From assembly GCF_014841115.1 (NCBI RefSeq), contig NZ_JACYTP010000018.1:1-64000 (forward strand): DNA of 64,000 nucleotides, written 5' to 3'. Numbering within the stretch: position 1 is the stretch's first letter; every line of letters begins with the position of its first letter. The stretch comes from Photobacterium arenosum. GTDB taxonomy: Bacteria; Pseudomonadota; Gammaproteobacteria; Enterobacterales; Vibrionaceae. A program made the position numbers and the translations under genes. Positions 41,160 to 51,411 of the stretch are shown piece by piece. The notes beneath the pieces were generated by a model. It did no database searches. It was not told the origin of the DNA and saw only the letters and a program-made list of their open reading frames with translations.

Positions 41160-43805
41160 CTATGCCGCGTCGTCAATACGTTCAATCAGTGCGGTTTTGA
41201 GCGCCGATTCCTGCTCGGCGCTCAGTTGCTGACCCTCTTCATTGACCAGAATGAAAAAGTCTTCTGCTCTCTCCCCTATGGTGGTGATCTTGGCGGCCTG
41301 CAGACTGACATTCTGATCGGCAAACACTGAACCTATCCGGGCCAGCAGCCCTGGCATGTCCAGTGCCACCAGCTCCATCATGGTCTTTTTGCCTGTTTTG
41401 GTGGGCAGAAAATCGACCTGGGTTTTGACGTTGAAATGGCGCAGCTTGCGTGGCGGACGCTTATTGCGCCGCACCGAAACCATGGTGTCCAGGGCATGGA
41501 TAAGATCGTCCCGGACCGTGGCGCGGCGGTTGTCCGTCAGGGGATCACCGTTTGGATCCAGCACCATGAAGGTATCTAAGGTGTAGCCATCTTTACTGGT
41601 CATGATTTGTGCATCATGAACGCTGAGGTTTTTCTTATCCAGTTCGGCCACAACAATGGCAAACAGTTTGGCTTTGTCGCGGCTGTAAACGAACACTTCG
41701 GTCCCGCCACGGGTCGGCTTTTTGCTGATCAGTATCAGCGGCACATCCGGATTCTCATGTTTCAGCAGCGCCTCGGCATGCCAGGCTATCTGCTGGTGGG
41801 TGTGACGCAGAAAATAGTCGGCTTTAAAACGTTGCCAGAGCACGTCGACTTCACGCTGGCTGAAGCCTTGGCTGCGCAGCAGGGCAGAGGCCATTTGCTG
41901 GTTGTGGCGAATACGTTCGCGGACATCAGGCGGGTTTTCCAGGCCGCGACGTAGCGCTTTCTGGCTGGAGTAATACAGTTCGGCCAGCAGGGTGCGCTTC
42001 CAGCTGTTCCACAGCTCCTGATTGGTGGCGCAGATATCTGCCACTGTCAGGCAAATCAGATAATCCAACCGCTCTTCATCGCGCACTGTCTTGGCAAACT
42101 CAGTGATCACATCCGGGTCATAAATGTCTCTGCGCTGGGCGGTGACTGACATCAGCAGGTGATTCTTGACCAGCCAGGTGACCAGATTGGCTTCCGGTCG
42201 CGACAGGCCATGTTCAAGGCAGAACCGGTAGGCGTCGTCTGCCCCCAGCTCGGAATGGTCGCCGCCTCGGCCTTTGGCGATGTCGTGGAAAATTGCCGCC
42301 AGTATCAGCAATTCTTTTTTCTGAATCCGCGGATACACTTCGCAGCAGATAGGGTGAAGCTCCCGGTTGGCCGGATCGCTGAATTTGTTCATGTGTTTGA
42401 GCAGGCGGACACTGTGCTCATCCACGGTGTAAACATGGAACAGGTCAAACTGCATTTGCCCCACTATCTGGCTCCATTGCGGGAGATAGGCGGCAAGCAC
42501 ACCGTGGCGGTGCATCAGGCGAAAAGCTTTGTTCAGGGCGTTTGGCTGGCGTACCAGCTCCATGAATTTCTCGCGTGCTTCAGGAATATCCACTAAAAAG
42601 CGGTTCAGACGGCGGCGGGCAGTACGTAACTGGCGCAGCGTGGGGGCTGAAATGCCTTCTATCTCTGAATTACCTGCGATATGCAGGAACATGTCGAGAA
42701 TGGTCTCCGGACGTGCCTGAAATAAGGCTGGCTTTCTGGCTTCGATGAGGTTGCCGACCAGGCGGAAATCGTCGTCCAGATCGACGATGGCTAACTCGTC
42801 ACCGTTTTTCAGTATCGCCTGATCAAACAGCTGCAGCAGCATTTTATTGAGTTCGGCCACACGCCTGAGCGTGCGGTAGAACTCTTTCATCATCATTTCG
42901 ACCGGTTTGTTGCCTTCCCCTTGATAGCCCAGTTTTTGCGCGACGGAAGCCTGATGCTCGAAGGTCAGCCGGTTGTCGTAGCGTTTGAGCTCACAATGCA
43001 GGGCAAAACGGATACGCCACAACGAGGCCTGGCACTCATACAGTTCACGGTACTCGGCATCTGTCAGAAAACCAAAGCGGCTCATCTCCAGCAGATTGGT
43101 CGCGCCGAAATGCCGGCGGGCGACCCAGCTTAAGGTGTGAATGTCACGCAGCCCGCCAGGGCTGGATTTGATATCCGGTTCCAGGTTATAGGTGGTGTCG
43201 TGATAGCGGGCATGGCGGATGCGCTGCTCTTCGACTTTGGCACGGTAGAAGGCTTCGCTGGGCCAGAATTTGCCGGAATTGACCTGATCCTGCAATTGCA
43301 GAAAGCTGTCTTCACTGCCGCACAGCAGGCGGGCTTCCTGAAGATTGGTGGCCACGGTTAAATCTTCCAGCCCGATATTGATACACTCTTCAACGGTACG
43401 GACGCTGTGGCCCACTTCCAGCTTGAGATCCCACAGTAAGGTCAGAAACTCACTGATTTGTTTTCCTGTATGATTATCAAGCGGGATGGTACTGAGCAGC
43501 AGGATGTCGACGTCAGACAAGGGATGCAGCTCGCCGCGACCGTATCCGCCGACCGCAACCAGCGAGAGATCGTCGCGCTTATCGAGTCCGAACAGGGGCC
43601 AGAGATGGCGAAGCAGCCGGTCTATACAGCCCGCTCTGGCTTCGACCAGCTCAGTCACAGGAACATGCTGGGAGAAGAGTAACTGCTGCTGATCGTTGAA
43701 TTGCTCCAACTCTTCTTTGAGCATGATAAGCAGCTGAGCAGTGTCTTCGCAGCTGGTTGGGGTGTGGGGTTCGGATTGAATCTGTGTCATTGCTGTCCAT
43801 GCCAT
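41160..43805 (-). CDS. glnD: bifunctional uridylyltransferase/uridylyl-removing enzyme GlnD
   Basis: An 881-residue sensor of glutamine that uridylylates PII proteins when nitrogen is limiting and removes the group when glutamine is high. The nucleotidyltransferase motif VAVGGYGRGELHPLSDVDILLL lies near residues 80-101, followed by YNLEPDIKSSPGGLRDIH. The HD phosphohydrolase domain contains ILAAIFHDIAKGRGGDHSELG. Two C-terminal ACT domains (GTEVFVYSRDKAKLFAIVVAELDKKNLSVHDA and LVALDMPGLLARIGSVFADQNVSLQAAKI) bind glutamine. The start is ATG 43805 or 43790; neither has a strong ribosome binding site. It lies downstream of map with a terminator between. Confidence 0.96.
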   Translation of the reverse strand: MAWTAMTQIQSEPHTPTSCEDTAQLLIMLKEELEQFNDQQQLLFSQHVPVTELVEARAGCIDRLLRHLWPLFGLDKRDDLSLVAVGGYGRGELHPLSDVDILLLSTIPLDNHTGKQISEFLTLLWDLKLEVGHSVRTVEECINIGLEDLTVATNLQEARLLCGSEDSFLQLQDQVNSGKFWPSEAFYRAKVEEQRIRHARYHDTTYNLEPDIKSSPGGLRDIHTLSWVARRHFGATNLLEMSRFGFLTDAEYRELYECQASLWRIRFALHCELKRYDNRLTFEHQASVAQKLGYQGEGNKPVEMMMKEFYRTLRRVAELNKMLLQLFDQAILKNGDELAIVDLDDDFRLVGNLIEARKPALFQARPETILDMFLHIAGNSEIEGISAPTLRQLRTARRRLNRFLVDIPEAREKFMELVRQPNALNKAFRLMHRHGVLAAYLPQWSQIVGQMQFDLFHVYTVDEHSVRLLKHMNKFSDPANRELHPICCEVYPRIQKKELLILAAIFHDIAKGRGGDHSELGADDAYRFCLEHGLSRPEANLVTWLVKNHLLMSVTAQRRDIYDPDVITEFAKTVRDEERLDYLICLTVADICATNQELWNSWKRTLLAELYYSSQKALRRGLENPPDVRERIRHNQQMASALLRSQGFSQREVDVLWQRFKADYFLRHTHQQIAWHAEALLKHENPDVPLILISKKPTRGGTEVFVYSRDKAKLFAIVVAELDKKNLSVHDAQIMTSKDGYTLDTFMVLDPNGDPLTDNRRATVRDDLIHALDTMVSVRRNKRPPRKLRHFNVKTQVDFLPTKTGKKTMMELVALDMPGLLARIGSVFADQNVSLQAAKITTIGERAEDFFILVNEEGQQLSAEQESALKTALIERIDDAA

Positions 43806-43907
43806 GTTGAGGTATCAGTGACGGGCAATAAAGCCTTGTTTCCAAGCCTTTGCTGGTGGCTGGGAGGAAAACTGCCGTCTCTTTACTCTAGCCTGAATTA
43901 CAGCAAC

Positions 43908-43933
43908 AAAAAAGCCAGCAATGTGCTGGCTTT
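43908..43933 (-). terminator. intrinsic terminator of map
   Basis: On the minus strand AAAGCCAGCA/TGCTGGCTTT with loop CAT continues into TTTTTT. It lies 38 bp after the map stop and about 100 bp before glnD. Confidence 0.92.
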
Positions 43934-43970
43934 GAGTCAATGGTCAGTAATCGTCGAACTGACCTGCGGG

Positions 43971-44768
43971 TCAGGCGTTTTTCATCACCCGTGGCAGGCT
44001 TTCTTCTTTACGCAGGGTCAGGATTTCACAGCCGCTATCAGTGACCAGCAGCGTGTGTTCCCATTGCGCCGATTTCTTGCCGTCGACAGTGTAAACCGTC
44101 CAGCCGTCTTCATCATCGAGAAGGCAGCCGAACTTACCGGCATTGATCATTGGCTCGATGGTGAAACACATACCCGCTTTCAGTACAGTGCGGTCGGCGT
44201 TTTTGTAATGGACCACTTGCGGCTCTTCATGGAATTCATCACCGATGCCGTGGCCACAGTAGTCTCTGACAATGGTGAAGCGGCTGTTACCGTTTTTCAC
44301 AAACTTCTGGATTGTGGTGCCAATCTCGCCCAGCTTGGTGCCCGGCTTCACTTTTTTAATGGCCTGGTAAAGGCTTTCCTGCGCGACACGGCACAGGCGT
44401 TTGTCTTCCAGTGAGACCTCGCCTACTTCAAACATTTTAGAGGTATCGCCGTGGTAGCCATCTTTGATTACCGTGATATCAATGTTGATGATATCGCCAT
44501 CTTGCAATACATCTTGTTCGCTGGGAATGCCGTGGCATACCACATGGTTGATTGAGGTACAGATGGATTTAGGGAAACCGTGATAGTTCAGCGGAGCCGG
44601 GATCGCACCCTGGGTTTCGGTGATGTACTCATGACAGATCCGGTTCAGTTCTTCAGTGGATACGCCAGGTTTTACATACGGCTCAATCATTTCCAGTACG
44701 TCGGCAGCCAACTGGCCGGCAACGCGCATCTTTTCAATTTCTTCAGCCGTCTTGATCTTAATGCTCAT
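43971..44768 (-). CDS. map: type I methionine aminopeptidase
   Basis: A 265-residue metalloprotease that removes the initiator Met from nascent proteins. The five metal ligands are visible: Asp97 and Asp108 (INIDITVIKDGYHGDTS), His173 (YCGHGIG), Glu205 (FTIEPM) and Glu237 (QWEHTLL). Length matches E. coli Map (264). It is divergent from rpsB, the standard gammaproteobacterial arrangement. Confidence 0.97.
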   Translation of the reverse strand: MSIKIKTAEEIEKMRVAGQLAADVLEMIEPYVKPGVSTEELNRICHEYITETQGAIPAPLNYHGFPKSICTSINHVVCHGIPSEQDVLQDGDIINIDITVIKDGYHGDTSKMFEVGEVSLEDKRLCRVAQESLYQAIKKVKPGTKLGEIGTTIQKFVKNGNSRFTIVRDYCGHGIGDEFHEEPQVVHYKNADRTVLKAGMCFTIEPMINAGKFGCLLDDEDGWTVYTVDGKKSAQWEHTLLVTDSGCEILTLRKEESLPRVMKNA

Positions 44769-44887
44769 GCAAACTTCTCTGCTCTGTCAGTCTCTATACT
44801 TTATATGGTATCAGCGAGAGCGGAGGATGAAAACTGACTTTGGCCTGCACAGAAGATTTTGACTGGATTTTTGCGGTCTAAATATGG

Positions 44888-44893
44888 TATAAA
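44888..44893 (+). promoter_or_regulatory. candidate -10 of the rpsB promoter
   Basis: TATAAA followed directly by GCGCGCC, a GC-rich discriminator typical of stringently controlled ribosomal promoters. It lies in the map-rpsB divergent region about 195 bp before rpsB. No good -35 at standard spacing is visible, so the call is tentative. Confidence 0.45.
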
Positions 44894-44899
44894 GCGCGC

Positions 44900-45094
44900 C
44901 GTAATTTGGCATATTGTGCGTTGACGAAAGTCAGTGCGGCAGGTCAGATTGCGAAAACATTATTTTATTTAATCACTCACACATATCGACACGTGCTCCG
45001 GGGTGCCCAAGGCTTATGAGTAAGTCGACCTTAAAAGGTCAAGGGTCGGTAGCATGGGATATGTGGACGCCTAACCCCAATTGAGGAATATTCA
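44900..45094 (+). promoter_or_regulatory. rpsB mRNA leader, probable S2 autoregulatory element
   Basis: The roughly 190-nt leader has potential structure. GGGGT (45000-45004) can pair with ACCCC (45074-45078) across about 70 nt that contain a local GACC/GGTC hairpin (45027-45040). In E. coli and relatives the rpsB leader is structured and bound by S2 to repress rpsB-tsf. The final bases CCCCAATTGAGGAATA before the ATG resemble the enteric leader. The autoregulatory role here is inferred. Confidence 0.5.
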
Positions 45095-45823
45095 ATGGCA
45101 ACTGTATCAATGCGCGACATGCTGAAGGCTGGTGTACACTTTGGTCACCAAACCCGTTACTGGAACCCTAAGATGAAGCCATTCATCTTCGGTGCTCGTA
45201 ACCGTGTACACATCATCAACCTTGAAAAAACTGTACCAATGTTCAACGAAGCGCTGGCAGAAATCAACAAGATCGCTGCTCGCAAAGGTAAAATCCTGTT
45301 CGTTGGTACTAAGCGTGCTGCAAGCGAATCTATCAAAGACGCGGCCAACAGCTGTGATCAGTACTACGTGAACAACCGTTGGTTGGGCGGTATGCTGACT
45401 AACTGGAAAACTGTTCGTCAGTCAATCAAACGTCTGAAAGATCTGGAGACTCAGTCTACCGATGGTACTTTCGACAAGCTGACTAAGAAAGAAGCGCTGA
45501 TGCGTACTCGTGAAATGGAAAAACTGGAGAAATCTCTGGGCGGTATCAAGAACATGGGCGGTCTGCCAGACGCTATGTTCGTTATCGATGCTGATCACGA
45601 GCACATTGCTATCAAAGAAGCGAACAACCTGGGTATCCCAGTATTCTCTATCGTAGATACTAACTCTAACCCAGACGGCGTAGATTACGTTATCCCAGGT
45701 AACGATGACGCAATCCGTGCTATCCAGCTGTACACAGGTGCTGTTGCAACTACTGTTACTGAAGCTCGTAACCAGGACATCGTTGTTCAGGCTGAGCAAG
45801 ACGGTTTCGTAGAAGCTGAGTAA
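45095..45823 (+). CDS. rpsB: 30S ribosomal protein S2
   Basis: A 242-residue S2: [50 protein letters not shown], and [34 protein letters not shown] are all family-diagnostic. It is a late-assembling small-subunit protein near the mRNA exit. Codon use is strongly biased (GTT, CTG, AAC, GAA), as expected for high expression, unlike the flanking biosynthetic genes. The ribosome binding site is TGAGGA. It is followed by an attenuator hairpin and tsf. Confidence 0.98.
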   Translation: MATVSMRDMLKAGVHFGHQTRYWNPKMKPFIFGARNRVHIINLEKTVPMFNEALAEINKIAARKGKILFVGTKRAASESIKDAANSCDQYYVNNRWLGGMLTNWKTVRQSIKRLKDLETQSTDGTFDKLTKKEALMRTREMEKLEKSLGGIKNMGGLPDAMFVIDADHEHIAIKEANNLGIPVFSIVDTNSNPDGVDYVIPGNDDAIRAIQLYTGAVATTVTEARNQDIVVQAEQDGFVEAE

Positions 45824-45877
45824 TCAGTCGCTCCTTTGAGCATCTTAAGTTACCTTGTGTAAACTAAGTATGGTTAA

Positions 45878-45906
45878 CAGGGGCCGTTTACAGGCCCCTG
45901 ATTTTT
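45878..45906 (+). terminator. attenuator between rpsB and tsf
   Basis: CAGGGGCC/GGCCCCTG with a 7-base loop is followed by ATTTTT, 54 bp after the rpsB stop and before the tsf ribosome binding site. A partial terminator here would lower tsf relative to rpsB transcription, as known in E. coli. Confidence 0.8.
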
Positions 45907-45937
45907 ACACCAAGATTTGAAAACTGAGGATATAACA

Positions 45938-46783
45938 ATGGCAACAGTTACAGCTGCCCTGGTTAAAGAACTGCGTGAGCGTACTGGCGCAGGTATGATG
46001 GAATGTAAAAAAGCACTGGTTGAAGCAAATGCTGATATCGAGCTGGCCATCGAGAACATGCGTAAGAGCGGCGCTGCAAAAGCGGCTAAGAAAGCAGGTA
46101 ACATCGCTGCTGAAGGTTCTATCATCATCAAGAACAACGACAGCCTGGCTGCTCTGGTAGAAGTGAACTGCCAGACTGACTTCGTTGCTAAAGACGGCAA
46201 CTTCCTGGCTTTCGCCAACGAAGTCGCTGATGCTGCATTGGCTGGCAAAACTGACATCGCTGAACTGCAAGCTCAGTTCGAAGAGAAGCGTATTGCTCTG
46301 GTTGCTAAAATTGGTGAGAACATCTCTATCCGTCGTGTTGCTTACATCGAAGGTGAGAAAGTGGCTTCTTACCGTCACGGCGACCGTATCGGTGTTGTTG
46401 TTGCTGGTAACGGCGAAGACGAAACCCTGAAGCACATTGCAATGCACGTTGCAGCTTCACGCCCAGAGTACGTGAACCCAGAAGACGTACCAGCTGACGT
46501 TGTTGCTAAAGAGCGTGAAGTTCAGGTTGAAATCGCCATGAACGAAGGCAAGCCTCAGGAAATCGCTGAGAAGATGGTTGAAGGCCGCATGAAGAAGTTC
46601 ACTGGCGAAGTCTCTCTGACTGGTCAGCCTTTCATCATGGAGCCTAAGAAATCTGTCGGTGACGTACTGAAAGAAAACGGCGCTTCTGTTTCTACCTTTA
46701 TTCGCCTGGAAGTAGGTGAAGGTATTGAGAAAGCAGAAGGCCTGAGCTTCGCTGAAGAAGTTGCTCTGGCGCAGAAAGGTTAA
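45938..46783 (+). CDS. tsf: translation elongation factor Ts
   Basis: A 281-residue EF-Ts, the nucleotide exchange factor of EF-Tu. The N-terminal UBA-like region reads [39 protein letters not shown]. The TDFVAK motif ([17 protein letters not shown]) contacts EF-Tu. The core domain ends with [19 protein letters not shown]. The ATG at 45938 is the family start ([12 protein letters not shown]) with TGAGGA upstream; an in-frame ATG 21 bp earlier is not used. Codon bias is as strong as in rpsB. Confidence 0.98.
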   Translation: MATVTAALVKELRERTGAGMMECKKALVEANADIELAIENMRKSGAAKAAKKAGNIAAEGSIIIKNNDSLAALVEVNCQTDFVAKDGNFLAFANEVADAALAGKTDIAELQAQFEEKRIALVAKIGENISIRRVAYIEGEKVASYRHGDRIGVVVAGNGEDETLKHIAMHVAASRPEYVNPEDVPADVVAKEREVQVEIAMNEGKPQEIAEKMVEGRMKKFTGEVSLTGQPFIMEPKKSVGDVLKENGASVSTFIRLEVGEGIEKAEGLSFAEEVALAQKG

Positions 46784-46804
46784 TCTTTCGCAAATTGCTT
46801 ATAG

Positions 46805-46833
46805 AAGACCGTGGCCAAGGCTGCGGTCTTTTT
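46805..46833 (+). terminator. intrinsic terminator after tsf
   Basis: AAGACCG/CGGTCTT with a partly paired interior is followed by TTTTT, 22 bp after the tsf stop and 42 bp before pyrH. Confidence 0.88.
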
Positions 46834-46874
46834 ACAACTCCATATCTCTATAGTAAGCCTGGAAGGTACAATAA

Positions 46875-47606
46875 ATGACCACGAATCCTAAACCGACTTA
46901 TCAACGGATCCTGCTGAAACTGAGTGGCGAAGCGCTGCAGGGCGACGAAGGTTTTGGTATTGATGCACATGTGCTTGACCGCATGGCTCAGGAAATTAAA
47001 GAACTGGTAGAACTGGGCGTACAGGTGGGTCTGGTTATCGGTGGTGGTAATCTGTTCCGTGGTGCAGGTCTGGCTGCTGCGGGTATGAACCGAGTTGTGG
47101 GCGATCACATGGGTATGCTGGCGACAGTGATGAATGGCCTTGCCATGCGTGACGCGCTGCACCGTGCCTATGTGAACGCGAAAGTAATGTCAGCTATTCC
47201 GCTGAATGGTGTCTGTGACAGCTATAACTGGGCAGAAGCTATCAGCCAGCTTCGCCAGGGCCGGGTTGTTATTTTCTCTGCCGGTACAGGTAATCCTTTC
47301 TTTACGACAGATTCAGCGGCATGTCTGCGTGGTATTGAAATTGAAGCTGATGTTGTGCTGAAAGCCACAAAAGTGGACGGTGTTTACAGTGACGATCCAG
47401 TTAAAAACCCAGAAGCTGTTCTTTATGATAAGCTAGGTTATCAGGATGTTCTGGAACAAGAGCTGAAAGTCATGGATCTCGCCGCCTTCACATTGGCTCG
47501 TGACCACGGTATGCCGATTCGTGTGTTCAACATGAATAAACCTGGCGCACTGCGCAAAGTGGTGATGGGTGAGCCGGAAGGTACCTTGATCGCTCACAGC
47601 GAGTAA
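46875..47606 (+). CDS. pyrH: UMP kinase
   Basis: A 243-residue hexameric UMP kinase of the amino-acid-kinase fold, converting UMP to UDP with ATP. Landmarks are [90 protein letters not shown] and the C-terminal [17 protein letters not shown]. It lies between tsf and frr, as in most gammaproteobacteria. Confidence 0.97.
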   Translation: MTTNPKPTYQRILLKLSGEALQGDEGFGIDAHVLDRMAQEIKELVELGVQVGLVIGGGNLFRGAGLAAAGMNRVVGDHMGMLATVMNGLAMRDALHRAYVNAKVMSAIPLNGVCDSYNWAEAISQLRQGRVVIFSAGTGNPFFTTDSAACLRGIEIEADVVLKATKVDGVYSDDPVKNPEAVLYDKLGYQDVLEQELKVMDLAAFTLARDHGMPIRVFNMNKPGALRKVVMGEPEGTLIAHSE

Positions 47607-47673
47607 GGGCGTAACATATTGATAGGGTAGGAAAACAGCTTCCTGCTAAGACCGACTATTCAAGGGTACAAAC

Positions 47674-48231
47674 GTGATTAACGATATTAAAACTGATGCG
47701 CAAACGCGCATGGAAAAAAGTGTTGAAGCACTGAAATCTCAGCTGGCAAAAGTGCGTACTGGTCGTGCACATCCAAGTTTGCTAGATGGTATTCAGGTTG
47801 ACTATTACGGATCCAACACACCGCTGCGTCAAGTAGCTAACGTCATCGCTGAAGATGCCCGTACCCTGGCCATTACGGTATTCGACAAGGAACTGACGCC
47901 TAAAATTGAAAAGGCGATCATGATGTCGGATCTGGGCCTTAACCCATCCTCTGCAGGTACGGTTATCCGGGTTCCACTGCCAGCATTGACGGAAGAGCGT
48001 CGTAAAGACCTGGTGAAGGTTGTTCGCGCTGAAGCAGAACAAGGCCGTGTTGCCATTCGTAATATCCGTCGTGATGCCAACGCAGAAGTGAAGGCACTGC
48101 TGAAAGATAAAGAAATTTCAGAAGACGATGATCGTCGTGCTCAGGATGACATTCAGAAGCTGACTGATGCTGCCGTGAAGAAAATTGATACCATTTTGGA
48201 AGCGAAAGAAAAAGAGTTGATGGAAGTATAA
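47674..48231 (+). CDS. frr: ribosome recycling factor
   Basis: A 185-residue RRF that, with EF-G, splits post-termination ribosomes. Landmarks are [82 protein letters not shown], and a C-terminal helix. The start is GTG at 47674 with AAGGG upstream. Length equals E. coli RRF (185). Confidence 0.97.
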   Translation: MINDIKTDAQTRMEKSVEALKSQLAKVRTGRAHPSLLDGIQVDYYGSNTPLRQVANVIAEDARTLAITVFDKELTPKIEKAIMMSDLGLNPSSAGTVIRVPLPALTEERRKDLVKVVRAEAEQGRVAIRNIRRDANAEVKALLKDKEISEDDDRRAQDDIQKLTDAAVKKIDTILEAKEKELMEV

Positions 48232-48272
48232 GGTTCTCCTTACTTATTATTGACTCTGGCTTGATAAGCTCT

Positions 48273-48304
48273 AAAGCGCTGTGCGTGCAGCACGGCGCTT
48301 TTTT
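48273..48304 (+). terminator. intrinsic terminator after frr
   Basis: AAAGCGCTGTGC/GCACGGCGCTTT with a 5-base loop runs into TTTTTT, ending 14 bp before uppS. Confidence 0.92.
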
Positions 48305-48318
48305 GTTGAGGGAAAAGT

Positions 48319-49086
48319 ATGACAGAGCATACAAGCAGCACTGAATGGTACACCCAGAACCTGCCCAAGCACGTGGCTATCATTATGGATGGTAACGGAC
48401 GCTGGGCGAAGGCGAAGGGTAAAGCGCGGGTGTTTGGCCATAAAGCCGGTGTAGAAGCCGTACGTAAAACTGTCTCTGCTGCGAGCCGTATTGGTATCCA
48501 GGTAGTGACTCTGTTTGCATTCAGCAGTGAAAACTGGCGCCGTCCGGAAGATGAAGTGTCTTTATTGATGGAACTCTTTCTGACCGTTCTTGGCCGGGAA
48601 GTGAAGCGTCTGCATAAAAATAACATCCGTCTTAAAATTATTGGCGACACCAGCCGCTTCAGTCAGCGTCTTCAGGACAAAATCACGGCAGCCGAAACTT
48701 TAACCGCTGGCAACACCGGCATGGTTCTCAACGTGGCGGCGAATTATGGCGGACAATGGGATATTCTTCAGGCTACTCAGGCTCTCGCCCGGGAAGTGGC
48801 CGAGCAGGGGCTGACCCCGGATGATATCACTGAAGACATGCTGGCTGCTCGCTTATCCACCAGTGGCTTGCCTGATGTCGATCTTCTTATTCGTACCAGT
48901 GGCGAATGCCGGATCAGCAACTTTATGCTGTGGCAGACCGCCTATGCCGAGTTGTATTTCACACCGCAACTCTGGCCTGATTTTGATGAAAATACCTTAG
49001 CCGATGCCATTGCCTGGTTTATGGATCGGGAGCGTCGTTTTGGTTGTACGGGTGAACAAATAAAAAAGTTACTGAAAGCTCAGTAA
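48319..49086 (+). CDS. uppS: undecaprenyl diphosphate synthase
   Basis: A 255-residue cis-prenyltransferase that extends farnesyl diphosphate with isopentenyl units to the C55 carrier for peptidoglycan and O-antigen. The catalytic Asp24 lies in [10 protein letters not shown]. Further motifs are [33 protein letters not shown] and [27 protein letters not shown]. It is the first gene after the frr terminator and is followed by cdsA. Confidence 0.97.
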   Translation: MTEHTSSTEWYTQNLPKHVAIIMDGNGRWAKAKGKARVFGHKAGVEAVRKTVSAASRIGIQVVTLFAFSSENWRRPEDEVSLLMELFLTVLGREVKRLHKNNIRLKIIGDTSRFSQRLQDKITAAETLTAGNTGMVLNVAANYGGQWDILQATQALAREVAEQGLTPDDITEDMLAARLSTSGLPDVDLLIRTSGECRISNFMLWQTAYAELYFTPQLWPDFDENTLADAIAWFMDRERRFGCTGEQIKKLLKAQ

Positions 49087-49216
49087 CACCAAGATGGTAG
49101 CGCGGAAAATGGAACCCCGCTGCCATTCTGAAAACAAGCTCGTGGCTTGTTGGATTGCTGCCAAGCAAGATATTGCTGAGAAGCGACAACGATAAATAAT
49201 AACGAGAGGAACAAGC

Positions 49217-50065
49217 TTGCTTAAGCAACGAATTTTGACTGCATTGGTTCTGGCACCATTGGTGGTAGCCGGCATCTTCCTGCTACCTTTTTCGGGTTTT
49301 ATGTTGGCTATCGCAGGTATCACCCTGGTTGGCTTCTGGGAATGGACCCAGTTTGTAAATACCCGTTCACGCCTGCTGGCGATGGTACCCCCTGTTTTAG
49401 TCTTACTGGCGTCATTTCTGGCTCTCCCTGCAGATGCCATCGAATTGGGTAATTTACAATTTCCTCATCACATCATGTTAGCTGCAGGTGGCGCCTGGTG
49501 GTTGTTTGCCTGCTTGCTGGTCGTGACTTATCCGAACCAATCTGGCTTCTGGGTTGGTTCAACCACGCTTCGCTACCTTTTTGGCTTACTGACTTTGATT
49601 CCCTTTTTCTGGGGCGTCGTCATGTTACGTGCTGTTAACTATGCCGAAGCCCCCTATCTGGGTGCCAAACTGGTTATGTTGGTGTGTTTACTGGTCTGGG
49701 CGGCAGACAGCGGTGCTTATTTCGCGGGTAAACGTTTTGGCCGCCATAAAATGGCCCCCAGAGTCAGCCCGAATAAAACCCTTGAAGGGCTTGCCGGTGG
49801 TGTGGTGCTGGCAGTGGTCGTCGCGTGGGCAACCGCAGAACTGTTTGGCATAACCTTTAATAACAGCGGTGCACTGTTAGTGACAGTGGTGCTGACTGTG
49901 ATTGCCTCTGTATTTGGTGATCTGGCAGAGAGTATGCTCAAGCGTGTTTCCGGAATTAAAGACAGTGGACAGATCTTACCTGGTCACGGTGGTATTCTGG
50001 ACCGGATAGACAGCCTGACGGCGGCACTGCCCGTTTTTGCATTGCTCTATCTCTGGCTTATCTGA
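49217..50065 (+). CDS. cdsA: phosphatidate cytidylyltransferase CdsA
   Basis: A 282-residue polytopic inner-membrane enzyme making CDP-diacylglycerol from CTP and phosphatidic acid. The C-terminal signature SVFGDLAESMLKRVSGIKDSGQILPGHGGILDRIDS is intact, preceded by hydrophobic helices and the RVSPNKTLEGLAGG loop. The start is TTG at 49217 (LLKQRI frame) with GAGAGGA six bases upstream; no ATG gives a complete N-terminus. Confidence 0.95.
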   Translation: MLKQRILTALVLAPLVVAGIFLLPFSGFMLAIAGITLVGFWEWTQFVNTRSRLLAMVPPVLVLLASFLALPADAIELGNLQFPHHIMLAAGGAWWLFACLLVVTYPNQSGFWVGSTTLRYLFGLLTLIPFFWGVVMLRAVNYAEAPYLGAKLVMLVCLLVWAADSGAYFAGKRFGRHKMAPRVSPNKTLEGLAGGVVLAVVVAWATAELFGITFNNSGALLVTVVLTVIASVFGDLAESMLKRVSGIKDSGQILPGHGGILDRIDSLTAALPVFALLYLWLI

Positions 50066-50214
50066 GACCTGATTCGGGGGGAAGCGGGTAACCACTTCCC
50101 CCATTTTGATTTTGATACCCTTGATAGTGTGTTGACCCCCTGTTTACACACTGACTGGAAATGAACGGTAGGATTATGGCTGTGAACAGCCAGAATTCAT
50201 AAAGTAGTGAAGGT

Positions 50215-51411
50215 ATGCGTAAGTTAACCATTCTTGGAGCAACGGGGTCGGTAGGCACCAGTACACTGGCCGTAGCGGCAAACAATCCTGACCACTTTGA
50301 GGTGGTCGCGCTGGCGGCTGGGACAGACAGCCGTAAAATGTTTGAACTGTGCTGTCAGTGGAAGCCCAAGTTTGCAGCTATGGCCTGCGAGCAGGCCGCA
50401 CGTGAACTGTCTGAGCAGTTGAAAGCTCACGGTGTTGCCACTCAGGTGCTGACCGGTGTTGCTGGCATGTGCGAAATTGCCGCGCTGGATGAAGTGGATA
50501 CCGTAATGGCCGCCATAGTGGGGGCAGCAGGGTTGATGCCGACTATGTCTGCGGTTAAAGCCGGGAAGCGAGTGCTGCTGGCTAATAAAGAAGCCCTGGT
50601 GATGTCTGGCCAGATGTTTATTGATGCCGTTGCGAAGTATGACGCAGAATTATTACCGGTGGACAGTGAACATAATGCTATTTATCAGTGTCTACCCTTA
50701 GGTGTTCAAAAGCAGACCGGGCGCTGTGATCTGTCTGCAGCTGGGATCAGTAAGATTTTGCTGACCGGCTCTGGTGGTCCGTTTCGCTATACCGATCCAC
50801 GGGATCTGGAGACTGTGACACCGGAAATGGCCATTGCGCATCCAAACTGGTCGATGGGACCGAAGATTTCCGTTGACTCGGCCACTATGATGAATAAAGG
50901 GCTGGAGTACATAGAAGCCCGCTGGTTGTTTAATGCGTCCAGGGAGCAACTGGAGGTGCTGATTCATCCCCAGTCGGTGATTCACTCTATGGTACAGTAC
51001 AAAGATGGTTCAGTGATTGCGCAGATGGGTTTGCCGGATATGCAGACGCCAATCGCTTTTGCCATGGCCTATCCTGAAAGGGTGGATGCCGGCGTTAAGC
51101 CGCTTGATTTTACCCAGGCGGGAGAACTGACATTTATGGCGCCGGATATGTCGCGTTATCCGTGTCTGCAGCTTGCGATAGATGCGTGCTACAGTGGACA
51201 GGCAGCAACAACGTCGCTCAATGCTGCCAATGAGGTGGCGGTGGCAGAGTTTCTGGCCGGTGGAATACGTTTTACCGATATCGCGCGAGTGAACCAGCAA
51301 GTGCTGGAGCGGATTAACCTGACAGAGCCGCGGAGTCTGGAGTGTGTGATGGCGTTGGATGCTGATGCACGACAGCTTGCGCAGCAAGTGATTCAGAAGG
51401 TAGCTAAATGA
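50215..51411 (+). CDS. dxr: 1-deoxy-D-xylulose 5-phosphate reductoisomerase
   Basis: A 398-residue NADPH-dependent enzyme converting DXP to methylerythritol phosphate, the committed step of the MEP isoprenoid pathway. The NADPH loop [15 protein letters not shown] is at residues 3-17. Metal and substrate motifs are [22 protein letters not shown], and [23 protein letters not shown]. It overlaps rseP by 4 bp, so the two are translationally coupled. Confidence 0.97.
   Translation: MRKLTILGATGSVGTSTLAVAANNPDHFEVVALAAGTDSRKMFELCCQWKPKFAAMACEQAARELSEQLKAHGVATQVLTGVAGMCEIAALDEVDTVMAAIVGAAGLMPTMSAVKAGKRVLLANKEALVMSGQMFIDAVAKYDAELLPVDSEHNAIYQCLPLGVQKQTGRCDLSAAGISKILLTGSGGPFRYTDPRDLETVTPEMAIAHPNWSMGPKISVDSATMMNKGLEYIEARWLFNASREQLEVLIHPQSVIHSMVQYKDGSVIAQMGLPDMQTPIAFAMAYPERVDAGVKPLDFTQAGELTFMAPDMSRYPCLQLAIDACYSGQAATTSLNAANEVAVAEFLAGGIRFTDIARVNQQVLERINLTEPRSLECVMALDADARQLAQQVIQKVAK

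Noticed and set aside
45157..46447. Long antisense open frames opposite rpsB and tsf (up to 180 codons)
   Set aside because: They arise from the extreme codon bias of highly expressed genes; no start signals or protein features.
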